The translations under genes were made by a program, and so were the position numbers. DNA of 64,000 nt from Solirubrobacter sp963798325 (GTDB lineage: Bacteria; Actinomycetota; Thermoleophilia; Solirubrobacterales; Solirubrobacteraceae): positions 1 through 64,000 of the forward strand of contig CAWCSS010000001.1 of NCBI GenBank assembly GCA_963798325.1. Reading direction: 5' to 3'. Below are positions 24,340 through 33,084 of this stretch, piece by piece (position 1 is the stretch's first letter; every line of letters starts with the position of its first letter). A model generated the notes under the pieces. That model was not told the DNA's origin and ran no database searches. It saw nothing but the letters and a program-made list of their open reading frames with translations.

Positions 24340-25104
24340 ATGAGCTACGCCATCTGCGTTACGTGCGGAGTGCAGTTCGGCGAGGCCGAAGTGGCGCACT
24401 GCCCGGTGTGTTCGGACCCGCGCCAGTACGTGCCGGTGGACGGCCAGCGGTGGACGACGTTGGAGGCGCTGCGGTCGACGCGGCTGAACGTGTTGCGCCG
24501 TGAGGGCGAGTTCACGGGGATCGCCACCGAGCCGAGGTTCGGCATCGGGCAGCGGGCGCTGCTGGCCGGCGGGCTGCTGTGGGACTGCATCTCGCTGCTC
24601 GACGACGTGACGATCGAGGCGGTCGGGTCGCTGGACGCGATCGCGATCTCGCACCCGCACTACTACTCGTCGATGGTCGAGTGGGCGGAGGAGTTCGACT
24701 GCCCGATCCTGCTGCACGCCGACGACCGCGAGTGGGTGATGCGCCCCTCTTCTCGGATCGAGTTCTGGTCAGGTGAGACGTTGGCCGTGGGCTCCTCCAC
24801 CCTGATCCGCTGCGGGGGGCACTTCGCCGGCGGCACGGTGCTCCTGCACGGCGACTCGCTGCTCAGCGGCGACATCGTGCAGGTCATCCCCGATCGCGAG
24901 TGGGTGGCGTTCATGTACTCGTTCCCGAACTACATCCCGCTTCCGGCAGAATCGGTGCAGGCGATTGCCGACGCTTTGGCTCCGTACGCCTTTTCGCGCA
25001 TTTACGGTGCGTGGTGGGGAACGGTCATCAACGCCGACGGAGCGGCAATCGTGCAACGATCCGCGCAGCGCTACATCGACGCGTTGAACGGGAAACTGCC
25101 ATGA
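24340..25104 (+). CDS. Zinc-ribbon plus metallo-beta-lactamase-like protein
   Basis: 254 residues from the ATG at 24,340. The N-terminus has a four-Cys zinc ribbon (CVTCGVQFGEAEVAHCPVC). The rest looks like a metallo-beta-lactamase fold: RALLAGGLLWDCISLLDD, then DAIAISHPHYYSSMVEWAEEF with the HxH pattern, CPILLHADDREW, IRCGGHFAGGTVLLHGDSLLSGD and a final AWWGTVINADG. Several metal-site positions are kept (HPH, GGH, GD), but the full HxHxDH is not. Possibly a hydrolase with an altered metal site. The substrate is unknown. Confidence 0.7.
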   Translation: MSYAICVTCGVQFGEAEVAHCPVCSDPRQYVPVDGQRWTTLEALRSTRLNVLRREGEFTGIATEPRFGIGQRALLAGGLLWDCISLLDDVTIEAVGSLDAIAISHPHYYSSMVEWAEEFDCPILLHADDREWVMRPSSRIEFWSGETLAVGSSTLIRCGGHFAGGTVLLHGDSLLSGDIVQVIPDREWVAFMYSFPNYIPLPAESVQAIADALAPYAFSRIYGAWWGTVINADGAAIVQRSAQRYIDALNGKLP

Positions 25105-25134
25105 AGTCGTGCACGAAGGGGTAACGGAAAAGAC

Positions 25135-25479
25135 ATGGCTGTTCTGGAGCTTGTGAGTTCACGCCCCGATTGGCTGGGCGCCCTGACCGTCGCGCTGACC
25201 CGCCCCGCCGGGGTTCCCGAGCGCCGCTCGGGCGACGATCCGTGGGCCTCCGTCGGCCGCGCCGAGCGTCCTCGCCGCATCTCCGACGACCTCGCGTGGC
25301 TGCGCCAGGCGTTCGACGAGCCCGACGAGCACGGGCTCAAGAGCCTGGAGGACACGGCGGCGGTGATGGCGTGGGAGACCGACCACGACGCGGAGGACCG
25401 ACTCGCGCGGTTGCGCGACCGGCGCGTGCTGGACGCGGCCGGCTTCCTGCTGCACGAGGAAGAGCGGATCGCGGTCTGA
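25135..25479 (+). CDS. Hypothetical protein, 114 residues
   Basis: MAVLELVSSRPDWLGALTVAL is followed by a charged, helical region (RRISDDLAWLRQAFDEPDEHG, LARLRDRRVLDAAGFLLHEE). There is no signal peptide or membrane helix. Base composition and codon phase look like a real gene. It lies 30 bases downstream of the zinc-ribbon/MBL-like gene on the same strand and ends two bases before the CsoR operator. I do not recognise it. Confidence 0.55.
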   Translation: MAVLELVSSRPDWLGALTVALTRPAGVPERRSGDDPWASVGRAERPRRISDDLAWLRQAFDEPDEHGLKSLEDTAAVMAWETDHDAEDRLARLRDRRVLDAAGFLLHEEERIAV

Positions 25480-25480
25480 A

Positions 25481-25505
25481 TACCCCTCGGGGGTAGTGGT
25501 ACGCT
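25481..25505 (+). promoter_or_regulatory. CsoR-type operator with leaderless -10 box
   Basis: TACCCC-TCG-GGGGTA at 25,481-25,495 is a perfect inverted repeat with the G/C core typical of CsoR/RcnR operators. A -10-like TACGCT follows at 25,500-25,505, and the CsoR-family gene starts 6 bases later. Binding of the apo-repressor here would block its own promoter. Confidence 0.75.
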
Positions 25506-25511
25506 GGGCGC

Positions 25512-25787
25512 ATGGCCGAACGCGGCTATACCGCCAGCAAGGATCAGCTCAACAAGCGCCTGGCCCGCATCGAGGGCCAGGTCCGCGGCGTCTCGCGCAT
25601 GGTCGAGGAAGACCGCTACTGCATCGACGTCCTGACGCAGATCAGCGCGATCCAGGCCGCGCTGGACAAGGTCGCGCTGGGGTTGTTGGACGGCCACACG
25701 CGCCACTGCCTCGTGGGCGAGGGGTCCGACGAGGCCTCGGCCGACGAGCTGATGAGCGCGGTCGGCCGGCTCATGCGCCGCGGCTGA
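25512..25787 (+). CDS. CsoR/RcnR-family metal-responsive repressor
   Basis: 91 residues. The four-helix DUF156 fold is plain: QLNKRLARIEGQVRGVSRMVEEDRYCIDVLTQISAIQAALDKVALGLLDGHTRHCL. The Cys in RYCIDVL and the His and Cys in HTRHCL form the C-H-C set that binds Cu(I) in CsoR. The operator just upstream fits autoregulation. No copper ATPase or chaperone follows, because the next gene is a convergent subtilase, so its regulon must lie elsewhere. Confidence 0.9.
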   Translation: MAERGYTASKDQLNKRLARIEGQVRGVSRMVEEDRYCIDVLTQISAIQAALDKVALGLLDGHTRHCLVGEGSDEASADELMSAVGRLMRRG

Positions 25788-25798
25788 GAAGCGGGCTT

Positions 25799-26908
25799 CT
25801 AGCGCGCGGTGGCGGCGCCGGCGTCGATCAGGCCGTTGCCGAACCGCGTGTCGTAGCCGGGCGCGCCGAGGTCGCGCGCGGTCGCCTTCAGGCGCGCCTC
25901 GATCTGGGCCGGCGTCGGGTGCTTGCCGAGCACCCCGGAGGCGATGATCAGCGCGGCCGTCGCCGAGACGTGCGGTGCGGCCATCGACGTGCCGTAGTAG
26001 TCGGTCGGATAGCCGAAGGTCCGCCGGTTGCCGGCGAAGGTGAGCTGAAAGACGGGGCGGCCCGCGGCGCCCTGGCAGGGCGTGCCCGGAAGCGTCGCGT
26101 CGGCGCCGCCGCCGGGCGCGACGAGATCGAGGCCCGGGCCGGTGGTCGAGTAGGCGGCGAGGCAGCCGTGCTCGGTGATCGCGCCGACGCTGACCACTCC
26201 CGGCAGCGCCGCGGGGTAGGCGACACGGTCATACGCCGTGTTCCCGGCGGCGGCGACGATCAGCGCCCCTTTCTTGCGCGCGTACTTGACCGCGGAGGCG
26301 ATCAGCGGGATCTGGTCCGCGGAGTTCGTCGAGGTGCCGAACTCGAAGCTCAGGTTGATGATCTGGGCGCGTTGCCTGGCGGCGTAGCGGATGCCCTTGG
26401 CGATCGAGTCCTCGTCGCCGTCGCCGTATCGGTTGAGGACCTTGACCGGGATGATCGTCGCGCCGTACGCCAGCCCGGTCAGGCCGACGCCGTTGTTGGG
26501 CGTCTCGACGATCGTGCTGGCAACGTGCGTGCCGTGGCCGTAGTCGTCGTCGGGGTGGCTGTCGGTGCCCTGGCACGCGTCGACGTCGTCGCCCGCCCGG
26601 GCGCAGAAGTCATAGCCCTTGGCGAAGCGGATGCCCTTCAGGTCGGGGCTCTTCTTGTAGGACCCACGGGTCTCGTAGGCGACCCCGCTGTCGAGGACCG
26701 CGATCCTGACGCCCTTGGCGCCCGGCCTGCCCGCCGCGAAGAGGTTGTCCCACGCGCGCGGGGCGTCGACGCCCGTCCCGGGGTTGAAGTTCCACTGGTC
26801 CGTCTGCCAACCCGTCCCGCTGAGGCCGGGGTCGTTGGGGATCCACGCCTCCGCCGTCGCGGCGACGGTAAGAGCGAAAGCAATGGTGAGCAGGGCGATG
26901 GCGCGCAT
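25799..26908 (-). CDS. Secreted S8 subtilisin-like serine protease
   Basis: About 369 residues from the ATG at 26,908, opening with a Sec signal (MRAIALLTIAFALTVAATAEA). The catalytic triad is clear: Asp in VRIAVLDSGVAY, His in DYGHGTHVASTI and Ser in YYGTSMAAPHVSATAALI, with the oxyanion Asn in VAAAGNTAY. No long pro-domain or C-terminal domain is present, and the catalytic domain starts within 60 residues of the signal. Probably a small secreted protease. Confidence 0.92.
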   Translation of the reverse strand: MRAIALLTIAFALTVAATAEAWIPNDPGLSGTGWQTDQWNFNPGTGVDAPRAWDNLFAAGRPGAKGVRIAVLDSGVAYETRGSYKKSPDLKGIRFAKGYDFCARAGDDVDACQGTDSHPDDDYGHGTHVASTIVETPNNGVGLTGLAYGATIIPVKVLNRYGDGDEDSIAKGIRYAARQRAQIINLSFEFGTSTNSADQIPLIASAVKYARKKGALIVAAAGNTAYDRVAYPAALPGVVSVGAITEHGCLAAYSTTGPGLDLVAPGGGADATLPGTPCQGAAGRPVFQLTFAGNRRTFGYPTDYYGTSMAAPHVSATAALIIASGVLGKHPTPAQIEARLKATARDLGAPGYDTRFGNGLIDAGAATAR

Positions 26909-27014
26909 GGTCGTGGGCACGAGGGTAGTCAGAGTGGTGACGGGGGTAATCGGCCCGATACGCCTAGTGATCGCCTAGTCTCCGGGTTTCTGTTGCGCCG
27001 TCGTCAAGTCGCCC

Positions 27015-30000
27015 TTGCCTGAACGCGTCGAAGACCGGGCTCCCACCGCCCTGCAAGAGCCCGTGCCCGCGGAGGCGGCGCCGGTCGCGGTCCCGACCCT
27101 CGCGCCGCCCACGGCGGGCAATCTCACGGCCGCCCAGCTCATCGCGATGCAGCAGGGGGCGGGCAACGCGGCCGTTTCGAGCTACCTGAACGGCCGCCGC
27201 GGCGAGTCGTCCACGTTCACCGCGCCGCCCGCGAACGGCGCGGGCGCGGATCTCGCGTGGCCGCCGCCGGGGCTCGTCGGCCGTCCGGCCGCCGGAGCGG
27301 CCACCGCCGGACCCGCCGCCGCAGACGCCGATGCGGCGCAAGCCGCCCCCGCGCCCGGCGCCGCCGGTCCCGTGGCCGCTGCCGGTCCTGCCGCCGCGGG
27401 TCCTGCCGCCGCCCCTGCTGCTGCTGCCGCCCCTGCTGCTGCTGCCGCCGCCCCTGCTGCTGCTGCCGCCGCCCCTGCCGCTGCCGACGGGGGCGCCGCC
27501 GCGCCCGCTGCCGCGGGTCCTGCCGCCGCCGGTCCTGCCGCCGCGCCGCCGGAAGGCGCCGCCGCCGAGGGTGGCCCGGAGGCCGAGGTCGCTGCCGATC
27601 AGCAGGCCGCGACCGCCGCGAGTGAGGGCAAGGGCGCGGGTGCCGATCAGGCCGCCGACACGCCGAACGCGGGCGCCTCGGAGGCCGAGGGCGCCGACCC
27701 GCAGTCCGAGGCCGACGCCGCGTACAACCAGGCCACCGGCGGCGAGACGACCGAGGACACCGAAGGGCTCGAAGACGCCGGGGACGAGCAGATCGAGGCG
27801 CCTGAGGGCACTCCCGCTCCCGCCGCGGAGTCGGCTCCGCCCGTCGAGGAGCACGCGCAGCCCGGTGGCGTCACGCCCGAGCCCGCGGAGGCCGGTCCGT
27901 CCGCCGGTCAAGCCGCTCCCGCCGAGACGGCCGCGCCCGCCGCCGCCGCAGGACCCGCGGCGGCCGCGGGTCCCGCCGCTGCCGGACCGGCCGCGGCCGC
28001 CGCCGCTGGGCCCGCATCGCCCGAAGCCGCCGCCGCGCCGGAGGCCGCGCAGGCCGATCCCGCCGCCGCCCAGGCCGAGACCGCCGCCGCGCCGGAGCCG
28101 CCCGCCGCCGCTCAGGCCGAGACCGCCGCCGCGCCGGAGCCGCCCGCCGCCGCTCAGGCCGAGACCGCCGCCGCGCCCGAGCCGCCCGCCGCCGCCCAGG
28201 CCGAGACCGCCGCCGCGCCCGAACCGCCCGCCGCCGTCCAGGCCGAGACCGCCGCCTCCCCGGAGCCGCCCGCCGCCGGCCAAGCCGAGACCGCCGCGCC
28301 CGCCGCCGAGCCCGAGGCCGCTCCCGCCGCCGACGCGGCCGGCCCCGAGGCCGCTCCCGCCGCCGAGGCGGCCGGCCCGCATGCCGCTCCGGCCGCCGAA
28401 GGTGCGGGCGCCGCCGGCCCGGCCGCCGAGACCGAGGGCGGCGCCGCCGAGTCCGCGGGCGCCGCCGGCCCGGCCGCCGAGGGCGGCGAGGCCGCCACGG
28501 TAGAGGGCGGCGAAGTCGCAGGGCCGCAGGCCGAAGGTGCCGAAGCCGCCGAGGGCGGCGAATCCGAGGGCGCCGAGACCGAAGGCGCCGAGACCGAGGA
28601 CGCCGAACTCGAGACGGACGAGCTCGACGAAGAGGAAGACGTCGAAGCCGAGGCCGCGCCCGCCGAGGCGGCGGCTGCCGGTCCGGCCGCCGAGGCCGCA
28701 CCCGCCGAGGCGGTTCCCGCCGGCGCGGCGCCTGTCTCCGACGCCGAGTTCGAGGCCTCGCTCCCGCCCGTTCCCGAGACGCAGGCCGAGGAGGACGAGC
28801 TCCCCGACCAGGACCAGACGGCCGATCAGCAGGCCGCCGGGCCCGCCGGCGCGGCCGCGGGCGCCGGAGCGGCGGCCGCGAGCGCCGGCCCGGACCGCGC
28901 CGCGCTCCGCGAGGCGCGCCGCAAGGCCCGCGAGGAGCGCAGGCGCAGCATCCGCGAGGGCCGGAAGATCGTCGTCGCCGCGATCGGCCAGGCACTCGAA
29001 GGCGAGCGCGCACGCCTCAAGCAGGCGACCGCGCGCACCCAGCAGGTCATCCAAGCGGCGACGAGCAAGCAGGAACGCGCGGTCTCGAGCGCGGGCAGCG
29101 CGCAGTCCGGCGCCGTGCGGTCGGCGATCGCCGGCGCGCAGTCGCGTGTCGCGGGTGCGGTCGCGGCGGCCAAGGGCCGCGTCACGTCGGCCGGGTCGAC
29201 CGCGAGCAGCGCGGTCACCAGCGGCGAGACGGCCGCGAAGGGCAAGGCGCGGACCGCGGTCAACACCTCCGCCCAGCAGGCCACGCAGGCCGGGACGCAG
29301 TATTCGAGCCAGGGCAAGGCCGCCGTCTCCGCGACCACGAGCAAGGTCCAGGGGGACATAAGCAGCGCCGCCGGCGCCACGTCGAGCCAGCAGGGCTCGG
29401 GTGGGGGAGTCAACGACGCCGCGGCCGACGGCAACGCCAAGGTCGCCTCGCGCGTCTCGGGCGAGACCGCGAGCAAGGTCACCTCACAGGGCGGCCAGGC
29501 CGTCTCCGGCGTCCAGGCCGAAGGCAACAAGGTCGGCACGGCGTTCACGCAGAAGGGCCAGGAGGCCGCGCAGGGCATCAAGGCCGTGCTGCCGGACGCG
29601 ATCAGCGGCATCAGCCAGGTCGGCTCGCAGGCCAAGCAGGGCGTCAAGGCCGCGGTCAGCGGCGGCACGAGCGGCCTCGCGAAGCTCCTCGCCGGCGCCA
29701 AGAGCGCGATCTCCGGCCAGGGCGCGGCGGCGCTGAAGAACATCCAGGCCGGCGTCGCGGCGGCCAAGCAGGGCATCGCGCAGGCGGGCAAGGCCGCTCA
29801 GGCCGGCATGCGCCGGCTCAACAGCTCGGCCGGCAGCGGCCTGGCCAAGACCGCCGCGCAGCTGCGCAAGATGGTCAAGAAGGCCAAGATCCTCAAGGAC
29901 CAGGCGCAGGAGGCCGCGGGCGAGGTCCGCACCGAGCTCAAGAAGGGCGCCTCGAAGGCGATCGTCGCCGGCGGCCAGGCGACCAAGAAGGCCGTCTCGG

Positions 30001-31685
30001 GCGCCGCCAGCGCCGCCAAGGCCGCGGGCAAGACGCTCGCCTCGACCGCCAAGGCGGCCGCGTCGGGCGCATCGTCGGCCGCCTCGGGCGCGGCACATAA
30101 CGCCGCGAGCACGGCGTCGAAGATCGCCAGCAAGCTCTCGAGCGCCTCGCGCAGCGCGGTCAAGGCGATGACGAGCTCAGTCACGAAGCTCTCCGGCAAG
30201 CTCAAGGGCGCCGTGGCCAAGGTCAAGGCCAAGTTCCAGTCCGGCCTCGCGGACACCAAGGGCAAGATGGACGAGCACGCCGGCAAGATCCGCGGCGAGG
30301 CGCAGAAGGCGCCCGCGGCGACCGGCGGCAAGATCTCCCAGGGCCAGGCCAAGGTCAACGCGGCGGCACAGAAGGAGCCGGAGAAGCCCAAGGGCCTGTG
30401 GGGGCACATCGTCAGCGCGGCCAAGTGGGTGGCGGAGAAGCTCAAGGCCGCGTTCGAGTTCGTCTCCAAGCTGGTCACCGATCCGGGCTTCTGGGTCAGC
30501 CTCGTGGTCGGCATCGCGATCGCCGCGTTCGTCGTCGCGACGTTCGGCGGCGGCCTCGCCGTGCTCGCCATCGCGGGCGTCGTCGCGGGCGCGATCGCCG
30601 GCGCGGCGGGTCAGATCGTCTCCAACGTCGCGGCCGGCCGATCGTGGAACGAGGGCGTCCTGCAGGCTGCCGCGTTCGGCGCCGCCGGCGGTCTCATCTT
30701 CGGCCCGCTCGGCGGCCGCGTCGCCGGCGCCGTCGGGTCGCGGATCGCTTCGTCGGCCGCCGGTCGCGTCGCCTCGACGGCCGCCGGCCGGATCGCCTCC
30801 AGCGCCGTCGGCCGGACGGTCAGCGCCGCCGCGCGGAGCCTCTCGCGCGGCGTCACCCGCCTGGGTTCCACCAAGCTCGGCACGATGCTGCGCTCCGGCG
30901 CGAGCAAGGCCGGCACCAAGATCTCCCAGGGCGTGCGCGCGATCGAGGAGGTCGGCGCGAAGGCCGGCACGGCCACGCGCTACGGCGTGCGCAAGGCCGC
31001 GGACGGCGTGCGCAACCGGCTCGGCGCCGGTGCCCGGCCGAGCGCCGGCGCGGTCGACGACGCGATGCGCGCCCGCCCGATCCGCACGCTGCGCCAGGAC
31101 AACAACTTCAAGAACCAGCTCAACGAGAAGAACCGCCCGAAGTCCTACCTCGACGACGACGGCAACCTCGTCCCGTGCGACCCGAACGGCAAGACCACGC
31201 CGCTGGAGCACATCCTCGCCGACAAGGAAGCCAAGGCCGTCAGCCCGTACACGTCCTTCGCCTCGCGCGACTCCGTGACCAAGCCGAAGTACTACGGGTC
31301 CAACGAGATCACCGTCGACGCCGAGCGCCTGGCGCGCGACATCGCCTCCGGCAAGGTCCAGGGCGCGACGGTGCTCACGCCGGAGGAGATCCAGCAGGGC
31401 TTCCGCCAGACGATCCAGAAGTACGCGCCCGACCTCGACATCGACGCCGCGATCAAGACGCCCGAGGCGCTCGAGGACATCGTCAACGGCCTCGGCCTGA
31501 GCCGCAAGGCGACCAGCCGCGTGATCCGCAACCTCCGCGCGCTGTACTTCAACACGCGCGACGGCGAGTGGCTCTTCGGCGGCGTGATCCCGAAGGACTA
31601 CATCATCCATCAAGGCCATACGCTTCCGGGCGCAGTCGGTGCCGGCGCCACCTCTGGTGCCGGTCGCGACGACGATGACCGGTGA
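27015..31685 (+). CDS. Giant Ala-rich polymorphic toxin with TM translocation region and ART-like C-terminal domain
   Basis: 1,556 residues from a TTG; the start is weak. Residues 41-57 read LIAMQQGAGNAAVSSYL, the AGNxAV motif found at the head of effectors tied to extracellular contractile injection systems. Residues 60-600 are Ala/Pro/Glu-rich low complexity with a 14-residue tandem repeat. Residues 640-1,130 are an Ala/Ser/Lys-rich helical stalk (AKAAGKTLASTAKAAASGAS type). Residues about 1,159-1,235 are hydrophobic (LVVGIAIAAFVVATFGGGLAVL), typical of a pre-toxin membrane segment. The last 200 residues hold SPYTSFASRDS (about 1,409) and GEWLFGGVIPKDYII (about 1,517). These resemble the S-T-S and E-x-x-x-GxIP parts of ADP-ribosyltransferase-like toxins. 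The stop overlaps the next gene by four bases. Confidence 0.7.
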   Translation: MPERVEDRAPTALQEPVPAEAAPVAVPTLAPPTAGNLTAAQLIAMQQGAGNAAVSSYLNGRRGESSTFTAPPANGAGADLAWPPPGLVGRPAAGAATAGPAAADADAAQAAPAPGAAGPVAAAGPAAAGPAAAPAAAAAPAAAAAAPAAAAAAPAAADGGAAAPAAAGPAAAGPAAAPPEGAAAEGGPEAEVAADQQAATAASEGKGAGADQAADTPNAGASEAEGADPQSEADAAYNQATGGETTEDTEGLEDAGDEQIEAPEGTPAPAAESAPPVEEHAQPGGVTPEPAEAGPSAGQAAPAETAAPAAAAGPAAAAGPAAAGPAAAAAAGPASPEAAAAPEAAQADPAAAQAETAAAPEPPAAAQAETAAAPEPPAAAQAETAAAPEPPAAAQAETAAAPEPPAAVQAETAASPEPPAAGQAETAAPAAEPEAAPAADAAGPEAAPAAEAAGPHAAPAAEGAGAAGPAAETEGGAAESAGAAGPAAEGGEAATVEGGEVAGPQAEGAEAAEGGESEGAETEGAETEDAELETDELDEEEDVEAEAAPAEAAAAGPAAEAAPAEAVPAGAAPVSDAEFEASLPPVPETQAEEDELPDQDQTADQQAAGPAGAAAGAGAAAASAGPDRAALREARRKAREERRRSIREGRKIVVAAIGQALEGERARLKQATARTQQVIQAATSKQERAVSSAGSAQSGAVRSAIAGAQSRVAGAVAAAKGRVTSAGSTASSAVTSGETAAKGKARTAVNTSAQQATQAGTQYSSQGKAAVSATTSKVQGDISSAAGATSSQQGSGGGVNDAAADGNAKVASRVSGETASKVTSQGGQAVSGVQAEGNKVGTAFTQKGQEAAQGIKAVLPDAISGISQVGSQAKQGVKAAVSGGTSGLAKLLAGAKSAISGQGAAALKNIQAGVAAAKQGIAQAGKAAQAGMRRLNSSAGSGLAKTAAQLRKMVKKAKILKDQAQEAAGEVRTELKKGASKAIVAGGQATKKAVSGAASAAKAAGKTLASTAKAAASGASSAASGAAHNAASTASKIASKLSSASRSAVKAMTSSVTKLSGKLKGAVAKVKAKFQSGLADTKGKMDEHAGKIRGEAQKAPAATGGKISQGQAKVNAAAQKEPEKPKGLWGHIVSAAKWVAEKLKAAFEFVSKLVTDPGFWVSLVVGIAIAAFVVATFGGGLAVLAIAGVVAGAIAGAAGQIVSNVAAGRSWNEGVLQAAAFGAAGGLIFGPLGGRVAGAVGSRIASSAAGRVASTAAGRIASSAVGRTVSAAARSLSRGVTRLGSTKLGTMLRSGASKAGTKISQGVRAIEEVGAKAGTATRYGVRKAADGVRNRLGAGARPSAGAVDDAMRARPIRTLRQDNNFKNQLNEKNRPKSYLDDDGNLVPCDPNGKTTPLEHILADKEAKAVSPYTSFASRDSVTKPKYYGSNEITVDAERLARDIASGKVQGATVLTPEEIQQGFRQTIQKYAPDLDIDAAIKTPEALEDIVNGLGLSRKATSRVIRNLRALYFNTRDGEWLFGGVIPKDYIIHQGHTLPGAVGAGATSGAGRDDDDR
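28071..28280 (+). repeat. Five 42-bp in-frame tandem repeats in the toxin linker
   Basis: Five units encode QAETAAAPEPPAA(A/V/G) with few changes, and a sixth partial unit starts at 28,281. The repeats are near identical in DNA, so unit number may vary between strains and assemblies. Such Pro/Ala/Glu linkers act as flexible spacers. Confidence 0.85.
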
Positions 31686-32443
31686 GCGACGACCTCTTCT
31701 ACATCGACTCCGAGGGTGAGCCGGCGTCGCTCGTCGACGTGATCGACGACGGGCTCGAGGGCGAGCTCGACGACCGCATCCCGGAGCTGCGCCGGCTGCT
31801 CTCCGAAGGTGACGCCGAGCAGCGGTTGACCGCCGCGCGGATGCTCGTCGCCTGGGCCGATCCGGTCGGCATCGAGGCGCTGCTGTACTGGGCCGAGCAC
31901 CCGGACGAGTCCCCGGGCGCCGCGGTCAATCGCTTCACCGGCGGCGACGCGACGTTCGCCCGCCTCGCCGACGCGCTCAGGACCAGCCAGTACAGCGTCC
32001 GCGCGGACGAGCACGTGGCCCAGCGCATCGAGGCCGCCCGCGCGCTGCTGACCCTCGCCGACGAGCACGATTTCGAGCGCGACCTCGGCGGCGCGCTGAT
32101 GAACGCGACCCTGCGAACGCCGCTCGTGCGCGAGATCCAGGCGGCCGCGGACCGGGCGGTCAGCGCGGTCGAGGCCGGGGCGGAGCCGGGCTTCGACCTC
32201 GGCACCCAGGCCGCGAACCTGCTGATGCCGCTGGCCAAGGAGGACGACGACGCCGCCGCGCAGCTCGCCGAGCGACTGATCGACGTCGCGCCGAAGGACT
32301 CGCGAATGCTGCGCGAGATCATCGACGGCATGGCGGCCGGGTCGGGCGCGGAGACGATCGACGTGCTCGAGCGCCTGCGCACGTCCCGCGACCCTGCGGT
32401 CCGCGAGGACGCTGAGGCCGCCTTGGCCCGCCGCCGCGCTTGA
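31682..32443 (+). CDS. Acidic HEAT-repeat-like protein, probable immunity protein of the toxin
   Basis: 253 residues from the GTG at 31,682, overlapping the toxin stop (GTGA). The protein is strongly acidic (MSDDLFYIDSEGEPASLVDVIDDGLEGELDDRIPELRRLL) and built of helical pairs such as QRLTAARMLVAWADPVGIEALL and ETIDVLERLRTSRDPAVREDAEAALA, as in HEAT/ARM repeats. Immunity genes commonly follow a polymorphic toxin directly and are acidic, and HEAT-like immunity folds are known. The role is inferred from position, charge and coupling. Confidence 0.65.
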   Translation: MSDDLFYIDSEGEPASLVDVIDDGLEGELDDRIPELRRLLSEGDAEQRLTAARMLVAWADPVGIEALLYWAEHPDESPGAAVNRFTGGDATFARLADALRTSQYSVRADEHVAQRIEAARALLTLADEHDFERDLGGALMNATLRTPLVREIQAAADRAVSAVEAGAEPGFDLGTQAANLLMPLAKEDDDAAAQLAERLIDVAPKDSRMLREIIDGMAAGSGAETIDVLERLRTSRDPAVREDAEAALARRRA

Positions 32444-32448
32444 CTCCC

Positions 32449-32478
32449 TTGTCAGATGTCGCCGAACGGCGGTAGACT
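32449..32478 (+). promoter_or_regulatory. Leaderless promoter of the RES/Xre module
   Basis: TTGTCA (32,449-32,454) and TAGACT (32,473-32,478) are 18 bp apart, and the antitoxin ATG lies 6 bases after the -10 box. GCCG-AA-CGGC at 32,461-32,470 in the spacer is a short palindrome that could be the antitoxin's own site. Confidence 0.55.
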
Positions 32479-32484
32479 CATGTC

Positions 32485-33084
32485 ATGGCTGTCAAGGACC
32501 TCAACGATGCGCTCGAGCGTTCGGAGGCCGCGCTGCGCGAGGTTCGCGAGGCGCTCAACGGCGGCGGCGAACTGACGGTCCGTGACCTGGCCGCTCGCTA
32601 CAACCTGGATTCGGACGCGCTCGTGGCGTTCGCCGAAGCCGCCGGTGAGCTGCTCGGGGAGCGCCCGCTGAGCACCGCATCGGCGCGCCGCGCGGGCATG
32701 CTGGCCGCAGCGGGCGAGGTCTGGGAGAACGAGCTCGGCCCGCTGCTCTCCAGCGCGCAGGTGCGGACGCTGCTCGGCGGCGTCTCGCGCCAGCGCGTCG
32801 ATGAGTTGCTCCGCGCCCGCCGCCTGATCGGGCTGCGCGATCAGGGCGGCCGCCGGCGCTTCCCGGCCGTGCAGTTCGCCGACGGACGTCCGCAGGAACC
32901 ACTGGTCGACGCGTTCTGGACGCTGGCCGACGGCGCCGCGAGCCCGTGGACGGCCGCGTCGTGGCTGGTCGCGCACGACGACGCGCTCGACGGCCGCTCG
33001 CCCGTGGAATGGGTCCGCGAGCGCCGCGACCCGGAGCGGCTCGCGCTGATCGCGCGCCGCGACGCCGCACGCCTGGCGCAGTGA
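32485..33084 (+). CDS. Xre/MbcA-type antitoxin of a RES toxin pair
   Basis: 199 residues. After a short helix, GGELTVRDLAARYNLDSDALVAFAEAAGE looks like an HTH. The C-terminal part, VDAFWTLADGAASPWTAASWLVAHDDALDGRSPVEWVRE, matches the DUF2384 antitoxin domain, where the partner toxin is bound and which usually carries L-x-G-x-SPxxxL. Next to a RES-domain gene with a four-base overlap, it is the antitoxin. The middle segment (LLGGVSRQRVDELLRARRLIGL) is an extra DNA-binding-like region that makes this longer than the usual 140 residues. Confidence 0.8.
   Translation: MAVKDLNDALERSEAALREVREALNGGGELTVRDLAARYNLDSDALVAFAEAAGELLGERPLSTASARRAGMLAAAGEVWENELGPLLSSAQVRTLLGGVSRQRVDELLRARRLIGLRDQGGRRRFPAVQFADGRPQEPLVDAFWTLADGAASPWTAASWLVAHDDALDGRSPVEWVRERRDPERLALIARRDAARLAQ

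Noticed and set aside
24316..24342. Start of the MBL-like gene further upstream in the same frame (488-codon frame from 23,638)
   Set aside because: The upstream part is antisense to the GxGD membrane gene and has no motif. The zinc ribbon begins right after the ATG at 24,340.
28154..28498. Possible CRISPR-like or short-repeat array
   Set aside because: The repeats are in-frame 42-bp coding units without spacers of unrelated sequence.
26964..29054. Minus-strand frame of 696 codons rich in Gly and Arg opposite the toxin gene
   Set aside because: It arises from the Ala/Pro/Glu repeats read backward. The plus strand has the AGNxAV motif, helical stalk and coupled downstream gene.
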